NCBI GenBank assembly: GCA_003586115.2
Contig: QVOM02000116.1
Coordinates: 33,829,062-33,893,061 of the forward strand
From: Salvator merianae
Taxonomy: Eukaryota > Chordata > Lepidosauria > Squamata > Teiidae
DNA length: 64,000 nt
Direction: 5' to 3'
This document shows, piece after piece, positions 1 through 64,000 of the stretch; the stretch's first letter is position 1; each line of letters begins with the position of its first letter. The notes beneath the pieces were generated by a model. It ran no database searches and had not been told where the DNA came from. It saw nothing but the letters and a program-made list of their open reading frames with translations. A program made the translations under genes and the position numbers.

Positions 1-1179
1 ACTGCCACATGCTGAAAGACAGCTGTTGTTTAAAGCTATGAATTTTAACATAAAAACTCATCATTTCCCCTGTCAATTTGTCCATTGCTTATCATCAAAA
101 GTGCTGGTTGTCCCATTGTGACATCCTTGTAATTTTCTTGTCAGCTGTTCATGAAATCAGTTTAAGAAATGAACCCAAGTTTTAAATGGAAAATGAAGCA
201 GATTTTCACACTGAAAAGTAATGGGGCAGAATCAAATTATCCTTTGGTAGGAGATTCCAAAATAAGGATTAGGACTCTTTGATTGTCTGGCTACCTTCTC
301 CATGAGGTATACCTGAGAATTGTAATTTCTGAAATCTCACTTGCAGGTCTCAAATTATTTCCTCCTGCCTCTCTCTACCCAGCCTGGCCACTGGGTTGTT
401 CTGGACAGGAAGACCATCCTGTTTCAGACTGTCTTTTCTGATAACCTCTATCCTGACTTTTGCCTTGTTTCTTCCTGCACAGATTTTCTAGCTCAGCTCT
501 TGGATTCTTGGTTCCCAGCACCTAAATTATCTCTGCCAGCAGCCTATGACTCAGTTCAGATGCCTTTGCCTTCTTGCCACCACTACATCATTCATGAACA
601 CCTAGGAGACTTCTAATTCAGAAATAAGCCCCCAAGTTACTTTGCTGAGATGCGCTGAAGCATTCCATGTGAAGCTTTGGAGCAGGGAGAAAGAGGAGAG
701 TGGAAACAACATTCTGCTCTCCTTTTCCGCTCTCCATCACTCCTTCAGCCAAACATTGGCTGAAGAATGTGGTTGGGGGAAGGGAGTTCTATTTGCATTA
801 GAACTAAAGAAGGTTAGTCAGTCAGTGCATTCTGACCCTCTCACCTGAGGGCGGGCAGTGCTGCACAAATAATTCTTCATTGCCCTGATCCTACCCATTC
901 TCTGGGCACATTATGCCCTGGAAAAGATGGAGGAGATAATTGCCTCTTCTCAGAAAAAGGTGCATTGAGAGCTCTTTGTTCCTCTTCTCTGAGGAGGCCA
1001 CTTCCACCTCCAGAGAAGTGGCTTAGATGTCTTCTCACAAAGTTATCCCAGTGCTTCCGCCTCAAAGAGGCCCTGATTTGCTAACTAATAATAGTTGTAC
1101 AAATAGTTTAGTTGTATAATAGTTTGGTTTGTATAAATCTAAGTTTCTAAGATTTGGATGAAAATAAGTGCTATGAGCT

Positions 1180-1600
1180 ATGGCAAGATCCACATGAGGC
1201 GTTATGGTGCCATAGGATCATCCTTATGTTGATTGGAATACACATCCGTGTGCCATTGTTGCACCACAAGAGTGCTCTGAGGAAGCAAGATGCACATGGT
1301 GCTGTGCCCACAGAGCACTCACCCGTTAGAACACTATACTCTCCCCCTGAAGCACTGTGTGGACTTAACATCTAAAGCACTGTCCATTTCACAGAGCTCA
1401 GGAAAATGGCTGACTCCTGCAGCCATTTCCCGAGCTCTGCATAAAGCTTCAGGTGGAAATTTCAAACCAGGGAATGAAAAATTCCCAGTTTCAGTTCTTG
1501 TTCCCAGCAACAGAGGTAGACAGGTGTGTGGAGAGCACACCACTGCTAGAATACTTGACAGAGTGCCAGCTGGTGATCACTGAAGAAGCAATCTCTGATT
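1180..1600. repeat. Palindromic stretch, possible MITE
   Basis: It contains a strong inverted repeat: 1392-1412 pairs with 1420-1439 with one mismatch and one indel. A weaker one lies at 1268-1320, where GAGTGCTCTG is answered by CAGAGCACTC. Element boundaries are unclear. Confidence 0.35.
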
Positions 1601-2869
1601 ACTGTGCTGTCTCTGTCATTATGTGGAAAATGCATAGGAATTGAAGTTTTAAATCTCTTCTTAAATGCAAAAGAGAGAGAAAGCATATAAGCCCACAGTT
1701 TACTGAAGCATGGTGTGGTGGCTGAATATAGCCATTGTTTCTTGAAAGGCAAACAATAATGAGAATTACAATTTCAGCCTATAAGGTGGCATCACACATC
1801 TTCATTTCTGCTCCATTTAGCAAAAACACCCTTAGCACTCTACCCTTAGTTCTTCTTTCTCTCTTCTTCCAACTGTATTCTGCAAATGCAGCAGTTTTAA
1901 GTTCTGTAACAGATCCTGGGTGATTACATGACAGAAAGGCCCATTAGTGACTAAATGAGTGGACAGCACCATTACATTTACAAAATCTAGAAAAGCTAAT
2001 GGAATAATATAAAAATATTGCATTGGCCATTTCTTAATTCTGTGTAGAAGAGTTGCTTTGCTGAATATTAGCAGAATTTAAGAAACATTTGTTTTGGTTA
2101 CACATAGATTAAATGGTTCGTTTGTTTATTAGGTAACAAAGCTCTTTAAAACTGACCTGCTCCCAAATTTATTATATAAAAATGGCTATCCCACTTTCCC
2201 CTAAATGGGATATTTCTTTAGTGCTTGCAAAAGTTAAGAGAATTTCTATAAAACATTCAGTAATAGCAACTGATTTAATTTCCCAGTGCAATATACTTCA
2301 TGTGTGATTCTGCTTGCAGAATTGTATTAGGTGTTAGCAGTTCAGCATTGAAAGGAAGCCAGGTTGCACAGTAAGCATGCTAAACTGTTTGAGGAAAAAT
2401 ATTCATTGTACTTTGAGGTTTTGCAGGTGCCCCCATCCTTGCAATGAATTGACAATAAAGCCTTCAATTGGCTTGGGTAAAGTAAATTTACTTTCTCTGC
2501 TTGATTACTGAAAGGTACTCTGGGAAAAGTAATTACTAAACTACTTATGAGGGACTGATTAATAAGTCCAAGTGCTAGACCAAAACCAAATCTCATTACT
2601 CCATTTCAATATTATTTTCATCAACTGCAGTGCAACTTTTTTTGCAGGGGGGGAGCAGAGGAAGGAAAGACTGCTGTGTAGAGAAAGCAGAGGCTAGAAC
2701 CAGAGTAAACCCAGTATTCAGATAGCTGACAAATGCATATCCCACTGTTAGGAAAAAAAGGAGCAAATCATCACATTCCACAGGTTGTGTAGCACATATA
2801 TAAGAGCTTAGTGGTGTTCAAAGAGCTGCCTCACTATCATCAAGTGATACAACGGCCACTGCAAAGTCT

Positions 2870-3346
2870 AAACCCTTTCCACACAGGACACTGTCCCATG
2901 ATAGAAAAGAGTCCAGAGGTCTCCTTTCTTCATCCTGTTGTGGTTTAAGGGAGGCTCCATCCTCTCCTATTTTGCTCTGTCCACACAGGATGGAGTGTAG
3001 ACTGGACTAGGGTGTCCAAAATAATATCCTAGTCTGGTTCACTGGTAGACCTCAATTTCAAGGTCTACCAACATACTGGGGATGGCATACTGAAAGTGCA
3101 CTGCCAAAATAGACCCCTTCGGAGCTCCAAAAGCCAAGAATCTCCATTCCTGGCCTTCAGAATCACCCCTGCTGACACAAGCTTTGGAGCCGGTGTGGGG
3201 GTTTATGCAGAACAGGCTGTGCCAATGCAAATAGCCTTGTTCCACACCAGGAGCAACCCATCCTAGCTTGGGATGGATTGTGTATCCTTGGTATGGGACA
3301 GCCTGACATGAATGGGAATAGCACTACAAGTGCAGAAATGGGGTGG
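2870..3346. mobile_element. MITE-like palindromic element
   Basis: The left end ACCCTTTCCACAC and the right end GTGCAGAAATGGGGT form imperfect terminal inverted repeats. Inside, GGTAGACCT and AGGTCTACC near 3046-3072 form a small hairpin shared with other copies in the window. Confidence 0.6.
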
Positions 3347-3424
3347 AAATGTGAGCCATATTCTTTCAACAAGCCAGCCAACTGCATTATTAGCTACTAA
3401 AGAGTGCTTTATATATTTTATCCT

Positions 3425-3495
3425 TTCATTATTGTGACCCGCCCTGTGACCTTTTGGTGAAGGGCGGGATATATACTCTTAAATAAATAAATTCT
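3425..3495 (+). mobile_element. LINE 3' tail (L2/CR1 group)
   Basis: The sequence reads GTGACCCGCCCTGTGACC, then AAGGGCGGGATATATA and an (AAAT)n end. This is the typical form of amniote LINE2-like 3' termini. The body of the element is absent. Confidence 0.6.
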
Positions 3496-4922
3496 TAAAT
3501 AAAGGAAATATTGTAACATAAATACAAATATGCTTGTGGTTGCATGCAAGTCACCAGATATACTCTGACAGCTTTTAGCTTCTGTTTGAAAACTACTGCC
3601 TGCTATGTCAGATGGCACTTTCAGGCTATGGTACTCATATACAATAGCACAGTGTCAAAGTAATTAGGAATGACAGAATAAAAACCACACCCTTATTAAT
3701 GGCTGGAAAGCATTTTCTATTTCTGTGGTGACTCAGACAGGAAAGTGTGTCCCGTGCATAATGTACAGTAGAGGGAGAAATGAGAAACTGCCAGCAAACA
3801 CAGCTTTAGCTACATTAGGCATCCAAGTTTCACTTGCCACACTTTTCTGATTTAAAGCACTGCTGGTGAATGGGCAGTTAGCCTCTCCGCACATACGTGG
3901 ACATTGACTGCCTCTGTGAGTTGATTTTGTAAAGGGATGTTGGCAGCAGAAGGAAAGAAGAGAGGTAGGCCTACTCATAGGCAAGATCCACACCATGGCA
4001 AATTATGGTACCAGAGCACTGTTTGAAGTCTGCAATAATGCTGAAGCCAGTTTCAATATGTCTGCTGAGACCTATTTTTAAAGGTGTAGGAGCTGATCCT
4101 GGTAGCTGGTCGTTTTCTGTGGCTTCAAAAATAGGTTTGGGCAGATTGGGAAGAAAGCAGCACAGATAAGATTGCAGGATGGCGGCAGGGCAGGAGGGTG
4201 ACAGAAAATGCCATTAGAAATGCTTTTTTCCGCTCTGGTGTCCCTTTTCACCCTTCTAAAGCAGGATGCTCGTATGGGATTGTGTGACCTCCACACCCTG
4301 TGGGCTTCTCCATGGTGCTGTAAACACACCATGAAGATCCTAGGATGGAGGTAGGACCTGTTGAGGATATTTTAACCTACACACATACCTTGCTACATTT
4401 AAGATTATTTTATTTGGATCTGATTTAGCACTGGATTACATTTTGTCACTTCATCTGTAAGATGTTTCTATTAAAGTGCAATAAGCAGGAAGATTGTATG
4501 GACAAATGCTTGCCATTTTGTCATGTCTTTAGAAATATCCTGTAGCTCTTACAAGGACATTTCAATATTCTCATTGATCTTGTCCATCTATCTTGGCTTC
4601 CTCTTCTCCTGCTTCCCTCAACCATTTGTTTTGCCCTTCATTTGTTCACACCACATGCCTAAAGTATGTGACTTTGCTTGATGATTGTTATCTCAAAGGA
4701 GCAGTCTTCGTCTCTTCATCCATAATTTGAAACTGTGTATCTTCATTCACTCTTAAGAGTCCAGCTTTCACAAACACACGCTGTAACAGGAAAGAGCATT
4801 GCCTTAATTATTCTGATCTAAGTATTCAGAGAAATGTTTTCCTTTTCCATGAGCTTGTCAAAGCTTGCCTTTGCTTTCTTCCCTAAGATTGTTCTCATTC
4901 TTAATTTGAAATATATGTTTGA

Positions 4923-59251
<54,329 letters not shown>

Positions 59252-60872
59252 GGTTATTAAGGCAGATCACCCGTACTGGCCTACAGGTGTAAGACATTTA
59301 CTCTGCTGCTTGTCAGTAAAACAGAAACCTAAACTGCTGAAGCCCAAGAAAGGCAAATGGACATTGGATGAACTTTCTCCAAAGGGAACAAGAAATGAAT
59401 CTAAGATACCTGATTACCCATTTTGTCAAAGATTTTTGTTTCACGGCGATTAGCATACAGCATTTCAGTCACATTCCTCAAAGAGCACCTACAATATAAG
59501 AATGGTAGACCAAACTGCTTTTGGTATAGGTACAGGAGATGTAGGCTAAACCTGAAAATTTATAGACAGCTTTAGTTCAGAAAAGTGCTTCCTTGTTTCA
59601 TCCACCCAGTAATGGTGTTTAATAGTTACCACTGGGTATCCTTTTGTGCCCAGGAGCAGCACTGGTGTAATGACTCTGTTCCAGATAATGCAGTTGAGCA
59701 CTTTTCTATTCTTTCACTAGTATTGCAGTTTAATTTTTACTTCATATTTCAGAACACATGATACATATCTGAAAATCGCAGAGCTTGTTCTGTAGGCTTA
59801 TATGAGTTGAACTGTGACTTTTTTAAAAAAAAAATCACAACTATAGTTCTATAGTTGACAAAGCACTAGAGAGATTCTTCTTTTGTGTTATTTTTAAAAA
59901 GCAAAGTTTTCACTAGGATGAAGTTAGGCTGCCCATCTGGAATATATAGTGAAATTGGACTCATATTCTTCACAAAAGTGAGGTTGAGGTTGTCCACTGA
60001 GTAGAGACATGTGGTATGGTATTCCAAGAAATTTGGAACAGGTATATCCCCTCTTAAATGAGAGCCAAGGGTATTGGGGCACTAACACACTTTTACAGGC
60101 CACCAGGAGCTAAGTGCAGCCCTTCCTTGGGTAAAGGCATTATATCTTTAACTTCTTCTCTCTGGCCTTTTCTAAGCCCAAGAGAGCATGATCACACAAT
60201 GATTCCAACATAAACCAAAAGTGAACTTTTGAACTTTCCAGGGCTTCTGACAGCTTGCACAGCCTCTCTAAAGGACAAATAACACTTTGCTTTAGTATTA
60301 TTAGACCTTTGGGGAGCTGGTGTGGGTTTGGGAAGTGCCTGTAGGTCCCCAAATGCATGAAATGGTACTATTGTGCTGAGTGATCATATCTGCATCTGTC
60401 TCCTCAGTTCAAAGAAGGCCGGGAGACTAAAGATACAGCAGCTGTGGCCAAATAAGGGCTGCACCCAGCTCTTGGGAGGGAGGGTGTTAATGTTGCACTA
60501 GCACAATGGTTACAGCAGTCCCACTTAAGAGAGTTGTGTGATGATTGTAACAGCATTCTACACACCTCTACCACTGATTTCAGTTGGATTTGTTGCCACC
60601 AAAATGTGGTTATTAGTTTCAGGGATGTTGTTTACACTCCTAATAGGCAGTTGAAATAGAACTGGCAGGTGTATATGGCTGTTGTTGGGAGAAAAACAAT
60701 TTTGGAACACAGGCAGAAGATGTTGCAGTTTATTAATGGTTAGCATTCTGTCACAGGTTGCTTGAGAACAGCACCATTGGTTCCCATGTGCTCTCTCCAA
60801 GATCAACATTACATGTTTTGCAATTCCTGCATATTCATGTAGAAATATTGTTTAATGCGCATAGTAGCTGCA

Positions 60873-60926
60873 TAAATATATATATATATATATATAAAAA
60901 TATATATATAAAATATATTTTTTTTA
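60873..60926. repeat. (TA)n tract in the 3' UTR
   Basis: Long alternating TA with short A and T runs. As RNA it would be a UA-rich, self-pairing stretch in the PLXDC2 3' UTR. Confidence 0.9.
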
Positions 60927-61045
60927 TAGCTAACACAAGGCAGGCTCTTGTGACTGTTAAGAATGCTTTTTTGCCATCCAAATGATGGAAATAGATTGCA
61001 TTGCTGCATATTTCCACCAAGTTGTAAAATAATCCTTAATATTAA

Positions 61046-61051
61046 AATAAA
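61046..61051 (+). terminator. Candidate polyadenylation signal AATAAA
   Basis: A canonical hexamer lies about 1.8 kb after the stop codon, followed by TTTTTATGTTGTATGGGGG, which resembles the GU-rich downstream element. Cleavage would be expected near 61065-61075. Confidence 0.5.
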
Positions 61052-61853
61052 TTTTTATGTTGTATGGGGGAAAGTGGTTCATTTAGCTACAGAGCTATAA
61101 CTTTGCCTGCCTCTTGAAGCCACGGTTTCTTAAACAACAAAACCCTTTCCTTCTGTGACTAGGGAAAAATAATATTTTTGAAAAATTCCCAGTAAAATAT
61201 TTCTTTGGTGGAAAGGGGAAAATATACACTGAACTGACAAAACATTTGTTCAGATTTTGTACTGCTACCACCTTATAGACTGTGTCATTCATAATTTTTC
61301 ACATATCAAAGAAACAGCAGCGTTTGTAAAGTACAATCTGTAATTTCATGCTTTGAATGGGTTAGAGATCTCTTCAGGTACCAATTTATAAAACAAGATC
61401 CTTACATTTTCATGTCAATATTTTTATGGTTCTGTTTCTTTAAAAAAAAAAAAAAAACATGATTTTTACTTGTTATTTTCTTTAGTAAATAATACAATAC
61501 TGTATTTTCTGTATTCATTACTGTCCTGTTTAATCCATTTTGCTGTGTGTTTGCAAGTCATCAAAATGTAGTTAGGATCAGCAGGATTATCCTTTGCATA
61601 GCTGGATGACAGTATCATTTCTTAGCAACAAACTAGAGCCCAATGTTTTATGGAAACTTCCTATTTTGTGTGCAAGAGCGAGAAACACACTGTGCACGTT
61701 AGATTATACATCAAGGTGATTCCATTTTATGGAAGGACATGCTTAGACTCAATCAATCACAAGCTTTCCTTTCATGACAAATTAAGTAAATATTAAGGAC
61801 AAGTCTGTGTAAGTGCTACATCAGGCTGATATCATCAAGCTGATTTTCCTAGT

Positions 61854-61859
61854 AATAAA
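61854..61859 (+). terminator. Alternative polyadenylation signal AATAAA
   Basis: A second canonical hexamer is present, but no clear GU-rich element follows it. It could serve a longer transcript form or be chance in AT-rich DNA. Confidence 0.25.
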
Positions 61860-61998
61860 GTAATGGAAAGTTCCTCAAAAAGGAAGTTAAGAGTTACAAA
61901 ATACCTTATTACAGAGACGTAGAGATAAGATCTGCATGGGTGCACACAACATGTGCTCCAGAGATTGCCCCTGACCCAGGAAATGCATCATTGGCCAG

Positions 61999-62064
61999 CC
62001 AGGTGGCATGGAACATGCTGGCAGCTATCTGCTTGATGCTGCCAGTATGTTCCATGCCACCTGG
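61999..62064. repeat. 26-bp stem hairpin
   Basis: Arms 61999-62024 and 62039-62064 are inverted copies with one mismatch in 26, separated by 14 bases. It sits inside a longer, weaker palindromic region at 61915-62440. Confidence 0.85.
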
Positions 62065-63381
62065 CCTGATTTTGATGCTGGAGAATACAGGTTCACCTGC
62101 CTCCAATTTGAAGGCTAGGGATATTTCCCCAAGCCACCAGAAATGGACTCAGAAGTGGACCATCTTACAGAACCCAGCAAAATATTGGCATGCTCTGAAA
62201 CAGGAACAGGGCTGCTCTTCCCACCACTGGTCTTCTGCATGGTGGTGGCAGGAATGAAGACCCAGACTGACCCAAATGGGAGACTACATTAAAGTGGTCT
62301 CCTGCTGGAGCGCTTCTGGACACAGCTTCTGTGCACAGAAGCTGGCCAGACATAGGACCATATAGCCATTGCATTCCACAGAAGTCTGTGCCTCTCATGG
62401 TACACATAGGAATGTGTACCATGCAGTCTAGTCACACAATTGGCACACTACCCAGAAGCCATGTAGATGTTTCCTCAGATGTTCTTCTCTTCTCCAGAAT
62501 GTTTTAAATGTGTTATCATTTATCATCTTCAAAGCTAGTACATTCCTGTATTCCTTAATACATAATGTGCTCTTCCTTTCACTGCATTTATGCCCTATCT
62601 ATACCTCAAAAATTCATGTATGGGGAAGTAAAAAACAAAAATGGTAATTTTTTAGTCTGCAATTGATTGGATCCAGTTTGTTTGGTAAGAGGGAATCACT
62701 TGGATGTACAATGCAATTTTAAGGAAGGCACTATCAAAAGGAGTGCAACACCATGCCAGTTCCAAGAAGAAAGTAACTTATAAAAGGATAACTATTTCAG
62801 AATGTAAGGAAGTCATTCCTGAGTTCACAAAAACAAATAAAACCTGGTTCAGAAAATGAGTTCATATGGGATTAATTCCTTTTGAGCATCAGTATCATCC
62901 CAGAGAAAGAGTTCTTTACTACCACTATTTAGCTGAGTTGTTTTGACATGAAATAATTGAGACCCAACTTTACTTAGAGGAAGTATGTTAATGAATGACA
63001 TGTCAGAGAAGCACTTACTGGCAGACAGGCAGACAATCAGAGTAAGCTAATTATTTCTGTTGGCAAGGGGATAGTTAAAATGGAATAAACAGCTGGGCCT
63101 CCCATGCCATGCACAATGTACAAATATAAACATGTTCAGCAACCAGCCAAATTCTCCTTTTGCTTTCTGAACCCTCAGCAAAAATCTAGGCTTAATCAGT
63201 GGTACTTGGATGTAGAACTGGATGTTCAGGATGGACACCAATGAAACTGGAAAGCAATGTAATCTATTAATCGCACTGCTGCCAAAATTTACTACAAATA
63301 TTCAAAATTGTGTACAAATTTGGAGATCATTTTGCAAAAAAATGGCATTTGTAAAAATATCATTGATTTATGTAGAAACCA

Positions 63382-63878
63382 AGGACCTTTCTGCACTTGA
63401 GTGGTAGTCTTTAACAGCAAGTGCACTAAGAGCCTCCCTTCCACATGTTAGTGCAGAATACAGGGAGGCTCTGCCACCACTAGTGCACTCCATTCACACA
63501 GGGCAAAGTGTGATCCAAATCAAAGGACTCTTGATGTGGGTTGATGGTAGATTTGATTAAACAGGTCTACTGGCATACTTGTGGGCCCTAGTCAAGAAGA
63601 TGGAGGCTAGGTAATCCCGACTGCCAGGTGACCCATTTTGGCAGATTCTCTGGGGACTCTGACACTAGGAACATTCCCAGGCCTTCAGAGCCCTTGGAGT
63701 CTGCCCCCAGAGCTCATGTGAACTTCAGGGCTGGTGTGGAGGTCTGGTCTGCACCAATACTGTCATGCAGACAACAGTGTTCCAGACCATGACTTGCTGT
63801 GGTCCAAATCAGAAGATCATGCTGGTCCAAACCCACTAGTCTGGATCATGACCTTTTAATGCAGGACAGCTCAAGAGA
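63382..63878. mobile_element. MITE-like palindromic element
   Basis: The left end is GGACCTTTCTGCACTTGAGT. GGTAGATTTGATTAAACAGG followed by TCTAC near 63547 matches the element at 31186. GGAACATTCCCAGGCC near 63668 is the core region. The right end is decayed near TTTTAATGCAGGACAG. Confidence 0.6.
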
Positions 63879-64000
63879 ACTGTGTTTTAAACTGATAGTA
63901 GGAGTAGCCTATGAGATACAAAATTTGAAACAATTATCCATCCTTTGCTGAGAGCAATGATTACTTATAAATCTAAAAACACTCATTCTTAAAGATCGCA

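Larger units (their letters stand above)
59252..61075 (+). other. PLXDC2: PLXDC2 3' UTR, minimum extent to first good poly(A) site
   Basis: Sequence after the stop is AT-rich and non-coding. The end is inferred from AATAAA at 61046-61051 followed within about 25 bases by a TG/G-rich stretch. The region includes a long (TA)n tract at 60873-60926. Longer forms are possible because further AATAAA hexamers occur at 61854 and 62836. Confidence 0.55.
61076..64000. other. Downstream flank or extended 3' UTR
   Basis: No gene is recognised. The stretch holds a palindromic element near 61915-62440 with a strong hairpin at 61999-62064, and a MITE-like element at 63382-63878. Whether it is transcribed depends on which poly(A) site is used. 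Confidence 0.6.

Overview
This is a vertebrate nuclear genomic window, most likely from a lizard or other squamate. It is AT-rich and dominated by introns. It carries a tRNA-headed SINE with the (TTC)n-ended tail seen in Sauria SINEs, CR1 3' ends with the ATTCTATGAT terminal repeat, LINE2-like reverse transcriptase remnants and 3' tails, and a GACA/GATA microsatellite. The species cannot be fixed from the sequence alone.

The only gene I can support is the 3' half of PLXDC2 (plexin domain containing 2, also TEM7R) on the + strand. Eight coding exons lie at 4947-5046, 13281-13376, 18008-18089, 32292-32352, 35534-35690, 42872-42910, 55121-55281 and 59135-59251 (stop). They join without a phase error into 813 coding bases, which is 270 residues plus the stop. 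All seven internal introns are GT-AG. The order is the end of the extracellular module, an eight-cysteine PSI domain, a Thr-rich stalk, one transmembrane helix and a short basic cytoplasmic tail. The exons for the signal peptide and the nidogen-like region lie upstream of this window.

Layout: 1-4946 is the 3' part of an upstream intron; 4947-59251 holds the eight exons with introns of about 8.2, 4.6, 14.2, 3.2, 7.2, 12.2 and 3.9 kb; 59252 onward is 3' untranslated and then flanking sequence, with a good polyadenylation candidate at 61046. I found no second gene in the introns. The long open frames there lie in repeats or low-complexity DNA, or resemble nothing I know.

The notable unexplained content is a dense set of palindromic, non-autonomous DNA transposon-like elements, with more than 20 full or half copies. 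Most share termini close to GGGCCTTTCTGCACTTACC and an internal hairpin around GGAACAAAAGTTCC. Two short copies are flanked by exact 3-bp repeats. One copy contains a second palindromic element whose insertion point can be checked against uninterrupted copies in the same window, which points to a TAA target duplication. Together these suggest PIF/Harbinger-like mobilisation, although no transposase is present here.
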